A stretch of DNA of 64,000 nt from Flavobacteriales bacterium (GTDB taxonomy: Bacteria; Bacteroidota; Bacteroidia; Flavobacteriales_E; Vicingaceae), in the NCBI GenBank assembly GCA_020635795.1, contig JACJZD010000001.1, positions 1,435,001-1,499,000 on the forward strand, read 5' to 3'. The translations under genes and the position numbers were made by a program. This document shows positions 31,872-41,817 of the stretch, one piece after another (position 1 is the first letter of the stretch; each line of letters opens with the position of its first letter). The notes beneath the pieces are model-generated. The model saw nothing but the letters and a program-made list of their open reading frames with translations. It was not told the origin of the DNA and searched no databases.

Positions 31872-34800
31872 TTACTTTCAATTTTTGGTTTTTTTCTTCT
31901 AAACAACTCACCAAAACGGTCGAATTCCTTACGGTAAAACAAACCTACGCCTTGGGTGTAGTTACTACTTCGTCGTTGCAACGAAAACTGGTTGGATTGG
32001 TTAAATCCTTTTACCCGCAATTTACCGTCCTCGGTAATTTTATACTCGATAGAGAAATCGCCCACCAAATTACTTGCATTTTGGTTGTTTGTAGCCCCTT
32101 TATTGTCGGAAACACCAAGGTTACCATCAAGCACTACTCTATCGTTAAACAATTGGGTAGATAATGCCAATTCAACCTCTTGGTTAGAAATTTCATCACC
32201 TGGTCGGTAATTTAAACCAATATCAAAATCGGTACTAATTTGCGACAACCAATTACTCAATTGATTGGACAACATTTCGGTTGATGTAGTTGAGCCAACA
32301 TTCGAATAGTTTGCCGTTCCGCCTCCATTGGTTGGAATAAACTGGTTCAATACCAACAACGAAAATACTTGTTTGTTCAACTCTTGTATATTTTCTTGTT
32401 GATCGCTTACATACAATACACTTCTTACTTTGTTTTTGGTCGTTTCATCGGCTGTTGGTAATTCTATATCAAAAGCAATATCAGGCGACATCATGGTATT
32501 GGTAATGTTTAGTTTTAGGTTTATTGGCGTTCTTTTTTTGTACAATTCGGCACTTGCACTATCTTCGGTATTGGCTATTAACTCGTACAACCTTGCTCTT
32601 AAACGGTAAACTGCTGTTAAATTCAATTGAGCCTCTAAAGGGTCGCCATTCCACGAAATTTTACCCCCTTCTTCCAAATCAAATTTCTTGTTAATAATGT
32701 TTTGAAGTGTAAACAAATAATCTCCATCTTTTACCACATAATCGCCATACATTTTAAAATCTCCTTGAGGACTGATGTTTATAGCAATATCACCATCACC
32801 TCTTGCTCTAATTACATCACCAACTTTATCGTCAAAAATTAAACGAACCTCTGCATCGGGTGTAGCATGTAGTACAAAGTTCATTTCAATGTTCGATAAA
32901 TCAACTTCCTTCTCCTTTATTTCTTCCTTTACCTCATGGCTAACAAATTCAATAAAGTTGTTTTCCGAAATTTCTTCAGCTGTGTTTAACGGGATATTTA
33001 TTACCGTTTCTTTTTCGGAGGTTACATCAAGCTCAATGTTCAGTTTGTTTTTATACATGCCTATATTCACCATACCAGTTACAAAAGCTTTCCCGTAAAA
33101 CATTTCGTTTTCTTTAAGCGTGGTATTCAGTGCCAAAAAGTTTTTTGCATGGAAACCAAAATCTAAACTCACCTCTTTAAAGTAGTTGTGAAAAACCGTA
33201 GCATTACTCGATGCTCTATTCCCTCTCTCATCAAAAAATACCACATTATCATAGCTAATCATATCGGGTCTAATCTCTACTTTACACATTGGAGTAGAAA
33301 AACTGGTGTTTAGGTAATTCACTAAAAAACTGGTTTTTTGTAATGTAACATAACCTGTAAAAGCTGGTTTATCTAATGTACCTTTCAGTTCAATTTCGGC
33401 AGATGCAACGCCTCTCAGGTTAGAAATAAAATCGTCGGTATAATTACTAACCATTTGTAAATCTGTACGTTGTAGCTTTATATCTAAATCCAAGCTTTCT
33501 TCTTTCTCAAACGGATAATAATCGCCATTAAAGATGATTGTAGGTAAGTGTCCCTTATAAAATTGTCCATCAACCGATAATCGTTTATCAGCTGGGCTCC
33601 ATGTTGATTTTACTTGTCCGTTGCCAATACTTGTTTCATTTAAATTCAGTTTGTCAAAATTTAAATCAGAAGTAAAAATAACTTCGTTTTCTTGTTTTTT
33701 GATAGAGGCTACTCCATTAATTGTTCCCTGAATTTTAATTATATTTTCAGGTATCAACTTTTGTACGTTGTACAAATTAAAATTGTTAAGGGCAACATCA
33801 ACTTGGTCGGTAGGTTTGCCCGAAATTTTACCATCAATTAATATGCTTTGATGCCCAGCATCTATCCCCAAACTTTTAATCAGTATTTCAACACCTTCAT
33901 TTTTTTGATATTCGATAAGGTTGTTTTCGTTAATAGCCCACAAGGTATCGGACACATAAAGGTATGAGTTAGAGAATTGTGTACTAAATGCTTTTGGAGA
34001 TTTAAACACCGTAAGCAAATTAAAATTAGCCTCAGTTCTGGAGCTAGTATCCTTATTCAACCAATTAATTTGGGTTGAAATAGAGTCGTTTTGCACCACC
34101 GAATTGGTCTTGAAATCATCAATAAATAAACTATCACTTTGTTTTATTTGTTCAGCCAAAAGGTCAATCAATATTTTATTTTCGGTTGATTTACTTTCAA
34201 ATACAGCATTTTTTATTACAATTCCATGTGCATCAATTTTTGGAAAAATTCCTTTAACAGAAAGGGTTTGTTCGCCAGAATGATAATATCCTTTTAATGA
34301 AGTATTTTTAGAAAAATCAACCCCTCCCAAAAACAATTTGGAAAGTAAGTCGGACTCAAAAATGGTTAAATCAAAACTAAAGTCGTTGTTAATTTTTACC
34401 CCCTCGTATTTATTCGATTGAAATGATGGAAAATAAGCGGTGAAATTATTTGCGCTGGCATCAAACAAGTTTTTAAAGTTGTATTCGCCTTCCAAATAAC
34501 CTTGCATCATATCCGATTCAACTGATAGTTTTTTTACTTTTCCATTAGCCTCAGATTTTACTAGAATATGTTTTACACGAATATCATCCTCGATATCAGT
34601 TAATCGTAAACTAGTAACATCAATTGTTCCTACAAGGTTATCAATACTGTTTCCAACCATATCAACATCCAAGTGCATTGCAAAATTGGTGTTCAATCCT
34701 TTATCTTCAATAAAATGAAGTTTTGCCAATTTTGCCTTATTGATATACGATTGGAAATTCATTTTTGGTAATTGACCTGAAAAATCAACCAATCCATTAA

Positions 34801-36277
34801 AATCAAAATCGATATTTTCATCTTCAACCGACATAAATCCATTAAAGATTTTATTCTTAAACAAACCTTTTACATGCACATTATGATAATCATATCCCTT
34901 TACCACAACGTGTTGAACATTTCCTCTTAATTTTGCTTCAATATCTTTCAGTTCCAATCCTTGTCCTTCAATATTAGCATCCATTGATATGGTTCCTACT
35001 TCATTTTCAATTTCTAAAAATTTACCCAACTGAAAATTGGTTGTTTTAAGGCTCCCTTTATAAATCGTTTTATTGTTCTGCAATTTCATTGCTAAATCGG
35101 TTGACAACCTACCCGCATCGGTATAGAAGGTTCCATAAGTAACAAAATCGTGAAAAAAACCGGTGTAAGTTCCTTTAAATTTAATTTCTCCAAAGTGTTT
35201 AAAGTTGTCGGGCAATTCAATAAACTGTTTTGAAGAAAACGGATAAAGTGGGATTTGCTCTAAACTTTTTTTAGATGTAATTAACTCATCAGCCTTAACG
35301 TGCATAAAAATATTGTCGGTTTCGGGTATTCCAGTAATATTTACATCGCCTCTAAAGTGAGTACCATCGTCTAAAGTAAAAATAAATTTTCGGGCTTTTA
35401 AATTATTTATCCTTCCTCTAACTTCACCCTCAAAATCTACCGATTTATTGACACAATCAAGCGAAGTGGCAAAAAAACATAAATCTTTAAAACTAATTGT
35501 TGAAGGTTCGAAGTAAGAATTAATGTTTACATCGCTAATAAAATTTGACATACCATCATAACTCTTAGTTAAGAAATTTACATCGCCTACCAGATTAGAA
35601 TATGGTGTTTTGATTTTTAACTGTTGTGCAATTATACCTTGCGGCGAAATGTTAAACTTGGTGCTCATGTTATTAATCACAAAACCGCTTTTTTCTTCAA
35701 AAGCTAAATGTTCAATGTCACAATTAATTCCTTGTGGGATAAATTCAATGTCGCTCAACGACATATTAAACTTTGACAAAACAGTATGGTCGTAATCAAT
35801 GCCTAAAACCGGTTCGTAATCAAAGTCGTTGTATGCCAATTTGCTATTTTTAAACTCCACTTTATTCAACGAAAAAATCCAATCACTACTAGTTGTATCA
35901 ACAGAAGCAAAATGATTTACAATAAATTGGAAATTAAGCGCAGCGTCTTCTTTGTATTTAACAATGTTGATGTATGCATTGTTCAACACAACATCATCAA
36001 TAATCATTTTTTTATTGCTCAGCGAAAAGGTTTTGATATCCACATTTAACTCATCGATATAAGCCAAGGTATCTTGATGCAAATCCCTTACAAATAACTT
36101 GTTTAGAGTAACTCCAGTAAAAAAACTAACGTCAATTTTTTCAACCGAAATTTCGGTATTTAGCTTTTCCGCTAAACTTTCTAAATAATAGGAAATTAAA
36201 TAGGTTTGAAATCGTGAGCTTTTAGTTGTGGCAACACCAAAAACAATGAGAAGCAATAAAATTGCGACAAGTAGCAC
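31868..36277 (-). CDS. tamB: TamB/DUF490 translocation and assembly module protein
   Basis: A 1469-residue AsmA/TamB-family protein. An N-terminal hydrophobic anchor is followed by more than 1200 residues of repetitive beta-strand sequence, expected to form a long hydrophobic groove across the periplasm. The DUF490 domain lies in the last 350 residues (GDGDIAINISPQGDFKMYGDYVV, then IGLNYRPGDE near the end). It should span from the inner membrane to the barrel partner TamL (20524-22827). The GTG at 36277 is the first standard start, but in-frame codons before it read KKRRIIT, the basic residues expected before a membrane anchor, so translation may begin at a rare ATC or similar codon upstream. 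It lies divergent from tsaD. Confidence 0.9.
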   Translation of the reverse strand: MLLVAILLLLIVFGVATTKSSRFQTYLISYYLESLAEKLNTEISVEKIDVSFFTGVTLNKLFVRDLHQDTLAYIDELNVDIKTFSLSNKKMIIDDVVLNNAYINIVKYKEDAALNFQFIVNHFASVDTTSSDWIFSLNKVEFKNSKLAYNDFDYEPVLGIDYDHTVLSKFNMSLSDIEFIPQGINCDIEHLAFEEKSGFVINNMSTKFNISPQGIIAQQLKIKTPYSNLVGDVNFLTKSYDGMSNFISDVNINSYFEPSTISFKDLCFFATSLDCVNKSVDFEGEVRGRINNLKARKFIFTLDDGTHFRGDVNITGIPETDNIFMHVKADELITSKKSLEQIPLYPFSSKQFIELPDNFKHFGEIKFKGTYTGFFHDFVTYGTFYTDAGRLSTDLAMKLQNNKTIYKGSLKTTNFQLGKFLEIENEVGTISMDANIEGQGLELKDIEAKLRGNVQHVVVKGYDYHNVHVKGLFKNKIFNGFMSVEDENIDFDFNGLVDFSGQLPKMNFQSYINKAKLAKLHFIEDKGLNTNFAMHLDVDMVGNSIDNLVGTIDVTSLRLTDIEDDIRVKHILVKSEANGKVKKLSVESDMMQGYLEGEYNFKNLFDASANNFTAYFPSFQSNKYEGVKINNDFSFDLTIFESDLLSKLFLGGVDFSKNTSLKGYYHSGEQTLSVKGIFPKIDAHGIVIKNAVFESKSTENKILIDLLAEQIKQSDSLFIDDFKTNSVVQNDSISTQINWLNKDTSSRTEANFNLLTVFKSPKAFSTQFSNSYLYVSDTLWAINENNLIEYQKNEGVEILIKSLGIDAGHQSILIDGKISGKPTDQVDVALNNFNLYNVQKLIPENIIKIQGTINGVASIKKQENEVIFTSDLNFDKLNLNETSIGNGQVKSTWSPADKRLSVDGQFYKGHLPTIIFNGDYYPFEKEESLDLDIKLQRTDLQMVSNYTDDFISNLRGVASAEIELKGTLDKPAFTGYVTLQKTSFLVNYLNTSFSTPMCKVEIRPDMISYDNVVFFDERGNRASSNATVFHNYFKEVSLDFGFHAKNFLALNTTLKENEMFYGKAFVTGMVNIGMYKNKLNIELDVTSEKETVINIPLNTAEEISENNFIEFVSHEVKEEIKEKEVDLSNIEMNFVLHATPDAEVRLIFDDKVGDVIRARGDGDIAINISPQGDFKMYGDYVVKDGDYLFTLQNIINKKFDLEEGGKISWNGDPLEAQLNLTAVYRLRARLYELIANTEDSASAELYKKRTPINLKLNITNTMMSPDIAFDIELPTADETTKNKVRSVLYVSDQQENIQELNKQVFSLLVLNQFIPTNGGGTANYSNVGSTTSTEMLSNQLSNWLSQISTDFDIGLNYRPGDEISNQEVELALSTQLFNDRVVLDGNLGVSDNKGATNNQNASNLVGDFSIEYKITEDGKLRVKGFNQSNQFSLQRRSSNYTQGVGLFYRKEFDRFGELFRRKKPKIESK

Positions 36278-36300
36278 CGTTATTATTCTTCTTTTTTTGA

Positions 36301-36308
36301 TAGCTTTG
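36301..36308 (+). promoter_or_regulatory. Predicted -7 element of tsaD
   Basis: TAGCTTTG matches TAnnTTTG and ends 30 nt before the tsaD ATG. Confidence 0.4.
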
Positions 36309-36338
36309 CAGTATAGTTAACCAACAAAAATACGTTTA

Positions 36339-37445
36339 ATGCCGCAATCGTCAACAATTATTTTAGGAATTGAATCGTCGTGTGACGACACCGCTGCGGC
36401 AGTTATTTGCAATGGCAAAATTCTTGCCAATGTAATTGCAAATCAAGATGTTCACAAGGCTTATGGTGGGGTTGTTCCAGAACTTGCATCAAGAGCACAT
36501 CAACAAAATATTGTTCCTGTGGTTGAGGCTGCTATAAAAAAAGCAGGTATCACCAAAAATGAAATAAGTGCTATAGCCTACACCAACGGACCTGGTTTAT
36601 TAGGCTCTTTGTTGGTTGGCAGCTCATTTGCAAAATCTTTTTCATTGGCACTTGGCATCCCTCTAATTGAGGTAAACCACATGCAAGGGCATATCTTGGC
36701 TCATTTTATTGAGGAATCCCCTCCCAGCCTCCCCAAAGGGGAGGGAAACAAAAGCACAAGCCAAACAGATGGCGTAGTGGGAAGCAGTTCCTCCCCTTTG
36801 GGGAGGTTAGGAGGGGCTCCTACTTTTCCGTTTATCTGTTTAACCGTTAGTGGTGGTCATACTCAGTTGGTTAAAGTCTCTGATTATTTTACCATGAAGG
36901 TTTTTGGTGAAACCATTGATGATGCGGCTGGGGAAGCTTTTGACAAAGTTGCAAAAATGCTTGAACTACCCTACCCTGGCGGTCCACTTGTTGATAAATA
37001 TGCCAAAGAAGGAAATCCAAACCGATTTGAATTTACTCATCCAAAAGTAGAAGGATTAAACTTTAGTTTTAGTGGTTTAAAAACATCTGTACTTTATTTT
37101 CTTCAGCGAGAGATTAAAAATAATCCAAACTTTTTATCAGAAAACCTGAAAGATATTTGTGCTTCTGTACAAAAAACGATAGTAGATATTTTATTGATTA
37201 ATGTGAAGAAAGCGTTGATTCAAGAGAACATTAATCAAATAGCTATTGCCGGAGGTGTTTCAGCCAATTCTGAATTACGAACTCGTTTATTAGAGTTGAA
37301 ACAAGAAGGTTACCAAGTGTTTATTCCAAAGTTTGAATATTGCACCGACAATGCTGCGATGATAGCCATAACTGGTTATTACAAATATTTAAAAGGAGAA
37401 TTCTCCAATCAACAAACTACGCCAAACGCACGAATGAAAATTTGA
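36339..37445 (+). CDS. tsaD: tRNA N6-threonylcarbamoyladenosine synthase subunit TsaD, with repeat-derived insert
   Basis: A 368-residue Kae1/TsaD protein that transfers the threonylcarbamoyl group to A37 of ANN-decoding tRNAs. Motifs: LGIESSCDDTAAAV (9-22), NGPGLLGSLLVG, metal ligands H114 and H118 in NHMQGHILAH, VSGGHTQLV, FDKVAKML, GGVSANSELR and YCTDNAAMIA with the metal-binding aspartate. Between HFIEE and TFPFICL, where homologues have a short loop, residues about 127-160 are extra and are encoded by a palindromic repeat (36718-36816). Without them the protein has the normal length of about 335. TsaD is essential in most bacteria, so the insert is presumably tolerated as a surface loop next to the metal site. 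Confidence 0.95.
   Translation: MPQSSTIILGIESSCDDTAAAVICNGKILANVIANQDVHKAYGGVVPELASRAHQQNIVPVVEAAIKKAGITKNEISAIAYTNGPGLLGSLLVGSSFAKSFSLALGIPLIEVNHMQGHILAHFIEESPPSLPKGEGNKSTSQTDGVVGSSSSPLGRLGGAPTFPFICLTVSGGHTQLVKVSDYFTMKVFGETIDDAAGEAFDKVAKMLELPYPGGPLVDKYAKEGNPNRFEFTHPKVEGLNFSFSGLKTSVLYFLQREIKNNPNFLSENLKDICASVQKTIVDILLINVKKALIQENINQIAIAGGVSANSELRTRLLELKQEGYQVFIPKFEYCTDNAAMIAITGYYKYLKGEFSNQQTTPNARMKI
36718..36816. repeat. Palindromic repeat inserted in frame inside tsaD
   Basis: Two arms, 36718-36745 and 36789-36816, are inverted copies of each other over about 28 bp with few differences. Each arm is itself a palindrome (CTCCCCAAAGGGGAG on the left, CTCCCCTTTGGGGAG on the right). The whole is 99 bp, exactly 33 codons, GC-rich against an AT-rich gene, and free of stop codons in the tsaD frame. 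GGGGAGG-type repeats of this kind are common between genes in Bacteroidota; inside a coding sequence they are unusual. Confidence 0.88.
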
Positions 37446-37452
37446 GTATTGA

Positions 37453-40400
37453 TTAAAACTTTACTTTTTGGGTAATTACCTCAGCATTATTAAAAACCTT
37501 TAACAAGTATATCCCAGAGCTAATTTGAGTTGTTGGCAACATAACTGTTTGGTTTTTTCCAGTTAAGGTTTCTAACGATTGATGGACTAATTTTCCAGTC
37601 ATGTCGTACAATTCGAAATGAATCGCATCATTATCACCACAATTTAGTTTAACCGATAATACATTACTTTCAAACGAATGATAAGTATTAACCAATTCTA
37701 ATCCTTTAGAGCCTTTAAAAATTACCGTTTCAATGTTGCTATAGCTGTATTTTCCATCAAAATCAGTTTGTTTTAATCGGTAATAAGAAACGCCATTTAA
37801 TGGTGATTTATCAATGGTAGAATAGTACAAGTTCACATAGCTATTTCCTGCCCCATTTTTAAAATAGATTGGTTCAAAATTGATGGCATCAACCGATCGT
37901 TCAATGGTAAAAAAATCGTTGTTTATTTCGGTAGTTGTTGCCCAATCTAAATCAACCACACTTCCATTAGCTGTTGCTTTGAAATAAAGCAATTTAATCG
38001 GTAAAATGGTTGGTGCTTTTGCTATGGCGTGAAGAGAAAAACTTTGATAACCAGTTCGCTGTGCATAACCAGCTCCTCCGCTATAAATTCTTCCCGCCAA
38101 ACCTGTAGCTGGTATAACCGTTGGTGCAGCTAAAAATGTACTCCAATCGGCATACGTTACTGACGAAGCATCACGTTTTACAGGGCAAAACATATTATCA
38201 TCAGCAGCAGACAAACCAGCCACATTTTGCACATACAAATTCACTCCATACGTTCCACTTGTCGGCTGAGCATCTGGCGTTAAAGTCCAAACTGCAGAAT
38301 TTAACACATTGGTTAATTGTGTCCCCCATTGCACTGCCGATGCACCTAAATTAGCATCAACATCAGCTGCTGGTGTACCTTGTGGTACATTTGCTACTTT
38401 AGCATCGATATATGTTGTTGTGGCTAACGAATTATTAATTAAATCGAAACGTTTGTAATTAGTCGTTGCCATTCCATCTCCGATAGGGAAAACATAAGTT
38501 GAAGTATTGTTGGCAATATGATGACGTAAATTTCCATTGATAAACTTGGTGTTCGAATATCCAATAATTGTGGGAACCGTTGTATTGGTAATGATTAACT
38601 TGTTTGTTCCTGTGCTTAACATCCCAGTTGTAAATGTTAAATTATTTGACACTGTAACATCTTGTGATAACGAAACACCAGAGGGATTACTATTGTTCAA
38701 TCTTAAATTGTAAAACTGGGTTGAACCACTTCCAGAAAACGACTGTGCATTGGCTGAACGTAATTCAGTTAAACCATTTGTTCCAGTTATAATTCCATTG
38801 TTGGTAATGTTTCCTTTTATCGAAAAATAACTTAACGCATTATTTAATGTTAACACCCCTGAGCCACTAGTATTGGTGATAAGTAAATCATTACAAATAG
38901 CTCCATTGGGGTATGTTGCGGGAGAAGCTCCAATAATTGGGTCGTTAGCCACGTTATCAATGGTAACATTGTCTAAAGAATCAGGCACCTCATAATTTTG
39001 CCAATTGTGGCAATCAAACCAATTATTATCTAACAAACCTGTCCAATAACCACTACTAAACCCTCCAGGAATGATTGAAAAAGTATAACCACTAGAATAT
39101 ACAGGTACTTGTCCATTATAAGTCGGGCAATCTGTTGAGGCTGACCAATTTGAAATGTTGTTTAACCGATTAATCCAATCTTTTTTTGATGCTGGAGTTG
39201 TTAAGCCTGTGTATTTCACATTTACAGTACCTGTTGATGGCATAATACTAAAACAAGTCAAAGGTACTGGCAGCCCTCCTCTTTGCGTAGAGTTGTTATT
39301 ACAAGTCCATGCGGTATAAGTATTGATAGCGAACATATAAGTTCCTCCAGTATAGGTAGCATTACTAGCTCCTGCAGGATCATTCCATAATCCTCCTTGC
39401 ATTAAATACACCTGCTCGTCGTTACTATTTAGATTAAAACTATTTCCAACTGGGTAAGTTACTGTCCAATTGTTATCAGGATTAATTCCAGTAAAAATCG
39501 TACTGTTTAATATCCTAAAAGTAAATATGGTACCCGCAGCTAATGTGGATGTTGTTCTTGTAATAGTAATAACACCTTCACCGTCTCCCCAAGTATTGCT
39601 TCCACATCCTACTCGTTCAAAACCATTATCAGTAATATGAAAAGATGTACCTGGAGTTATATCAACAAAACTAACTAAACTGATTTCATCTTCACCACTT
39701 GGATCCCCTCCACAAGCTCCCTGATTTACACATATCCCTACAATTGCCATGTCTCCACCAGAAAAAAGCGTAACGGTATTAATATCAAACGTAGAGCTTG
39801 TTGCTCCTGTTAAACCACCACTGGTTGCATTTAACGTGAATCCTGTTCCTGTTGCCGAATGAATAATAGAACTGAATGTAGCCACTCCTGCAACTGCTGC
39901 CGCAGTTTGTGGCGAACTCGTCATAGTTCCAGTAGAAGTAACCGAAATGGTTCCTGTAAAATTTATATCAACATTATTACATGCATCTGTTGCTGCAACC
40001 GTAACACTAGGTGCCATAATTTGACCTTGTGCAGTGGTTGTTGGTTGTTGAACAAACAACAGTTTAGTTGCAACTACGCTAATTACATTTAGCCCGTTTA
40101 TGGTTGCTATTGGTGAAAAAGAAGATTTACCAGAGCCAGCAGCACTAAACGTAACATTGCCATTAGATATTTGAAATCCAAAATCTTCTCCATCAAAATT
40201 AGTAGCACCAATACCACAATTTAGCGTTAATCGAACACTAATTGTTTTGGTAGAATTATCAGCTACATTAATGTTTAAGCCTGAAAAAGCAACTCTATTT
40301 GGACTTGTTGTTACAACACCTGAACCTACATTGGTAGTACCATCAAATAAATCAATTGCTCGAATTGCTGTCGACCAGTCGTTAACTGCATTACCAGCTG

Positions 40401-41448
40401 CTTGAGAAAATATAATACTATTTACAATGGTTGCTAAATTATCAGCATCAGGAGAGCTTGCTCCTCCATCACGAATAGTAAATTGCCAAACTTGTGTTCC
40501 TTGTCCAGAAGTTAATGGCCCTGCCGTATTGATTGTAGAAGAGATTGTAGCTGATTCTCCGTTGGCTGTTATAATATCTGACGTTGAGGACGCAATAACA
40601 TCGCCACTACAAGTTACATTTTGTGTAGTAGCTCCACCACCAGCATTAGTAATAATTTCACCATTGTAAGCTCCAACTACTCTACCTGCTCTTAAACGAA
40701 CATAAATTGGTGTAGAAGCTAACGTTGCAGAGGTATAAGGCACCAACACACTACCCGAAAAAGCAGTATTATCAAGTGAAACCTCATAATTGGTCGGTGC
40801 TGTAACAGTAATATTACTTGGGAAACCCGTCAATAATGAACCACTTAAATTATAACTTTGAGAAGTTGAAGGTCCAGCTCCTTGAAAATACAAAAAACCG
40901 GATAAAGTTGCTGGCGAGACAACTAATGCTGGTCCAGCTGGAACAGTACCTTCAAGTAAAATATTTCTCATCCTAACCCCTTTATAAGCTGCAGCTAACT
41001 TAGACCATCTCAACTTAAAAGTTGTAGATAAAACCGTACCTATATTCCAAGTTCCTGCCGAAATATATGACGACGAAGTAGGTGTCGCAGATGTAAATGT
41101 AGTTGCATTCCAAGTCGCACCATTATCATCAGAATACTCTACTAAACAAGGATAATTCGTTCCTGCATTATAAGTTGCTACTTGAAAAGTAAGTGTTAAG
41201 TTCGTATAACCAGAAACATCAAATGTTTCAGAAATAATTTTATCTCCAGTCCCCTCAATTAACCAATAACCTCCCTGCTGAATAGGTTGAGCCACATCTC
41301 CATTGGTATAAGTCCAGCCAGCAGTAGCTGCAGCACATGTATTACTATGAATGGTAACTTGACCCCTTCCTGCTATTTGCAAAAACAAGAAACCCAATAA
41401 CAACAATGTTCTTCTTAATGGATTTAAATTTTTGATAAATAGCTTCAT
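37453..41448 (-). CDS. Giant secreted surface protein with T9SS type A sorting domain
   Basis: A 1331-residue exported protein. The signal peptide (LLLLGFLFLQIAGRGQ) ends near residue 30. The mature protein is rich in T, S, N and G and made of beta-sandwich modules: a jelly-roll-like region (about 35-170), Ig-like repeats (about 175-290 and 290-560), a region with a GDPSGEDE motif near 580-800, and a region after 830 rich in NNLT and YPNGA motifs. An FN3-like module (FFTIERSVDAINFEPIYF, YYRLKQTDFDGKYSYSNIE) leads to the C-terminal sorting domain: ELYDMTGKLVHQS then SSGIYLLKVF and a basic end. It should be exported by T9SS and anchored or released at the cell surface. Role unknown; adhesion is plausible. 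Confidence 0.88.
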   Translation of the reverse strand: MKLFIKNLNPLRRTLLLLGFLFLQIAGRGQVTIHSNTCAAATAGWTYTNGDVAQPIQQGGYWLIEGTGDKIISETFDVSGYTNLTLTFQVATYNAGTNYPCLVEYSDDNGATWNATTFTSATPTSSSYISAGTWNIGTVLSTTFKLRWSKLAAAYKGVRMRNILLEGTVPAGPALVVSPATLSGFLYFQGAGPSTSQSYNLSGSLLTGFPSNITVTAPTNYEVSLDNTAFSGSVLVPYTSATLASTPIYVRLRAGRVVGAYNGEIITNAGGGATTQNVTCSGDVIASSTSDIITANGESATISSTINTAGPLTSGQGTQVWQFTIRDGGASSPDADNLATIVNSIIFSQAAGNAVNDWSTAIRAIDLFDGTTNVGSGVVTTSPNRVAFSGLNINVADNSTKTISVRLTLNCGIGATNFDGEDFGFQISNGNVTFSAAGSGKSSFSPIATINGLNVISVVATKLLFVQQPTTTAQGQIMAPSVTVAATDACNNVDINFTGTISVTSTGTMTSSPQTAAAVAGVATFSSIIHSATGTGFTLNATSGGLTGATSSTFDINTVTLFSGGDMAIVGICVNQGACGGDPSGEDEISLVSFVDITPGTSFHITDNGFERVGCGSNTWGDGEGVITITRTTSTLAAGTIFTFRILNSTIFTGINPDNNWTVTYPVGNSFNLNSNDEQVYLMQGGLWNDPAGASNATYTGGTYMFAINTYTAWTCNNNSTQRGGLPVPLTCFSIMPSTGTVNVKYTGLTTPASKKDWINRLNNISNWSASTDCPTYNGQVPVYSSGYTFSIIPGGFSSGYWTGLLDNNWFDCHNWQNYEVPDSLDNVTIDNVANDPIIGASPATYPNGAICNDLLITNTSGSGVLTLNNALSYFSIKGNITNNGIITGTNGLTELRSANAQSFSGSGSTQFYNLRLNNSNPSGVSLSQDVTVSNNLTFTTGMLSTGTNKLIITNTTVPTIIGYSNTKFINGNLRHHIANNTSTYVFPIGDGMATTNYKRFDLINNSLATTTYIDAKVANVPQGTPAADVDANLGASAVQWGTQLTNVLNSAVWTLTPDAQPTSGTYGVNLYVQNVAGLSAADDNMFCPVKRDASSVTYADWSTFLAAPTVIPATGLAGRIYSGGAGYAQRTGYQSFSLHAIAKAPTILPIKLLYFKATANGSVVDLDWATTTEINNDFFTIERSVDAINFEPIYFKNGAGNSYVNLYYSTIDKSPLNGVSYYRLKQTDFDGKYSYSNIETVIFKGSKGLELVNTYHSFESNVLSVKLNCGDNDAIHFELYDMTGKLVHQSLETLTGKNQTVMLPTTQISSGIYLLKVFNNAEVITQKVKF

Positions 41449-41817
41449 CGTAAAATATTTATAATTACGAAGCTGGCTTATTAATACTGTATTAAACAGT
41501 ATTCTTCAAGGATGATCAACTTCAAAAAATGATATTATAAAAAAAATATAATTTTTCTAAACGCTCAATACTAAATTTTATAATTTTCTAGTGGTTTCGG
41601 AATCTTACAACTTAAAATTGCAAGTCTTATAGGGTGTTCACTAGCACACAATTAATTTAACAATCCAAAACTACCCACACACAACCTATAATATGATTAT
41701 GTGAATATTAATAAATCGTTAAAATAGTAGATGTAAAAATAACAAAAAGGTTGCTTTACCAAGAAAAAAGAAATTCCTAGTTTTCAACAAATTACACACA
41801 ATATAGAAAAGCTAAAA
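41449..41817. other. AT-rich intergenic region with one operator-like hairpin
   Basis: This 369-bp gap separates fahA from the giant T9SS cargo gene. It contains no convincing gene. AATACTGT (41483-41490) pairs perfectly with ACAGTATT (41496-41503) around ATTAA, 35 bp before the cargo start, and may be an operator or leader hairpin. The remainder is AT-rich with no clear promoter box. Confidence 0.5.

Noticed and set aside
31868..36277. Several 60-110-codon plus-strand frames inside tamB
   Set aside because: They are shadows of the long, homogeneous tamB frame and have compositionally odd products.
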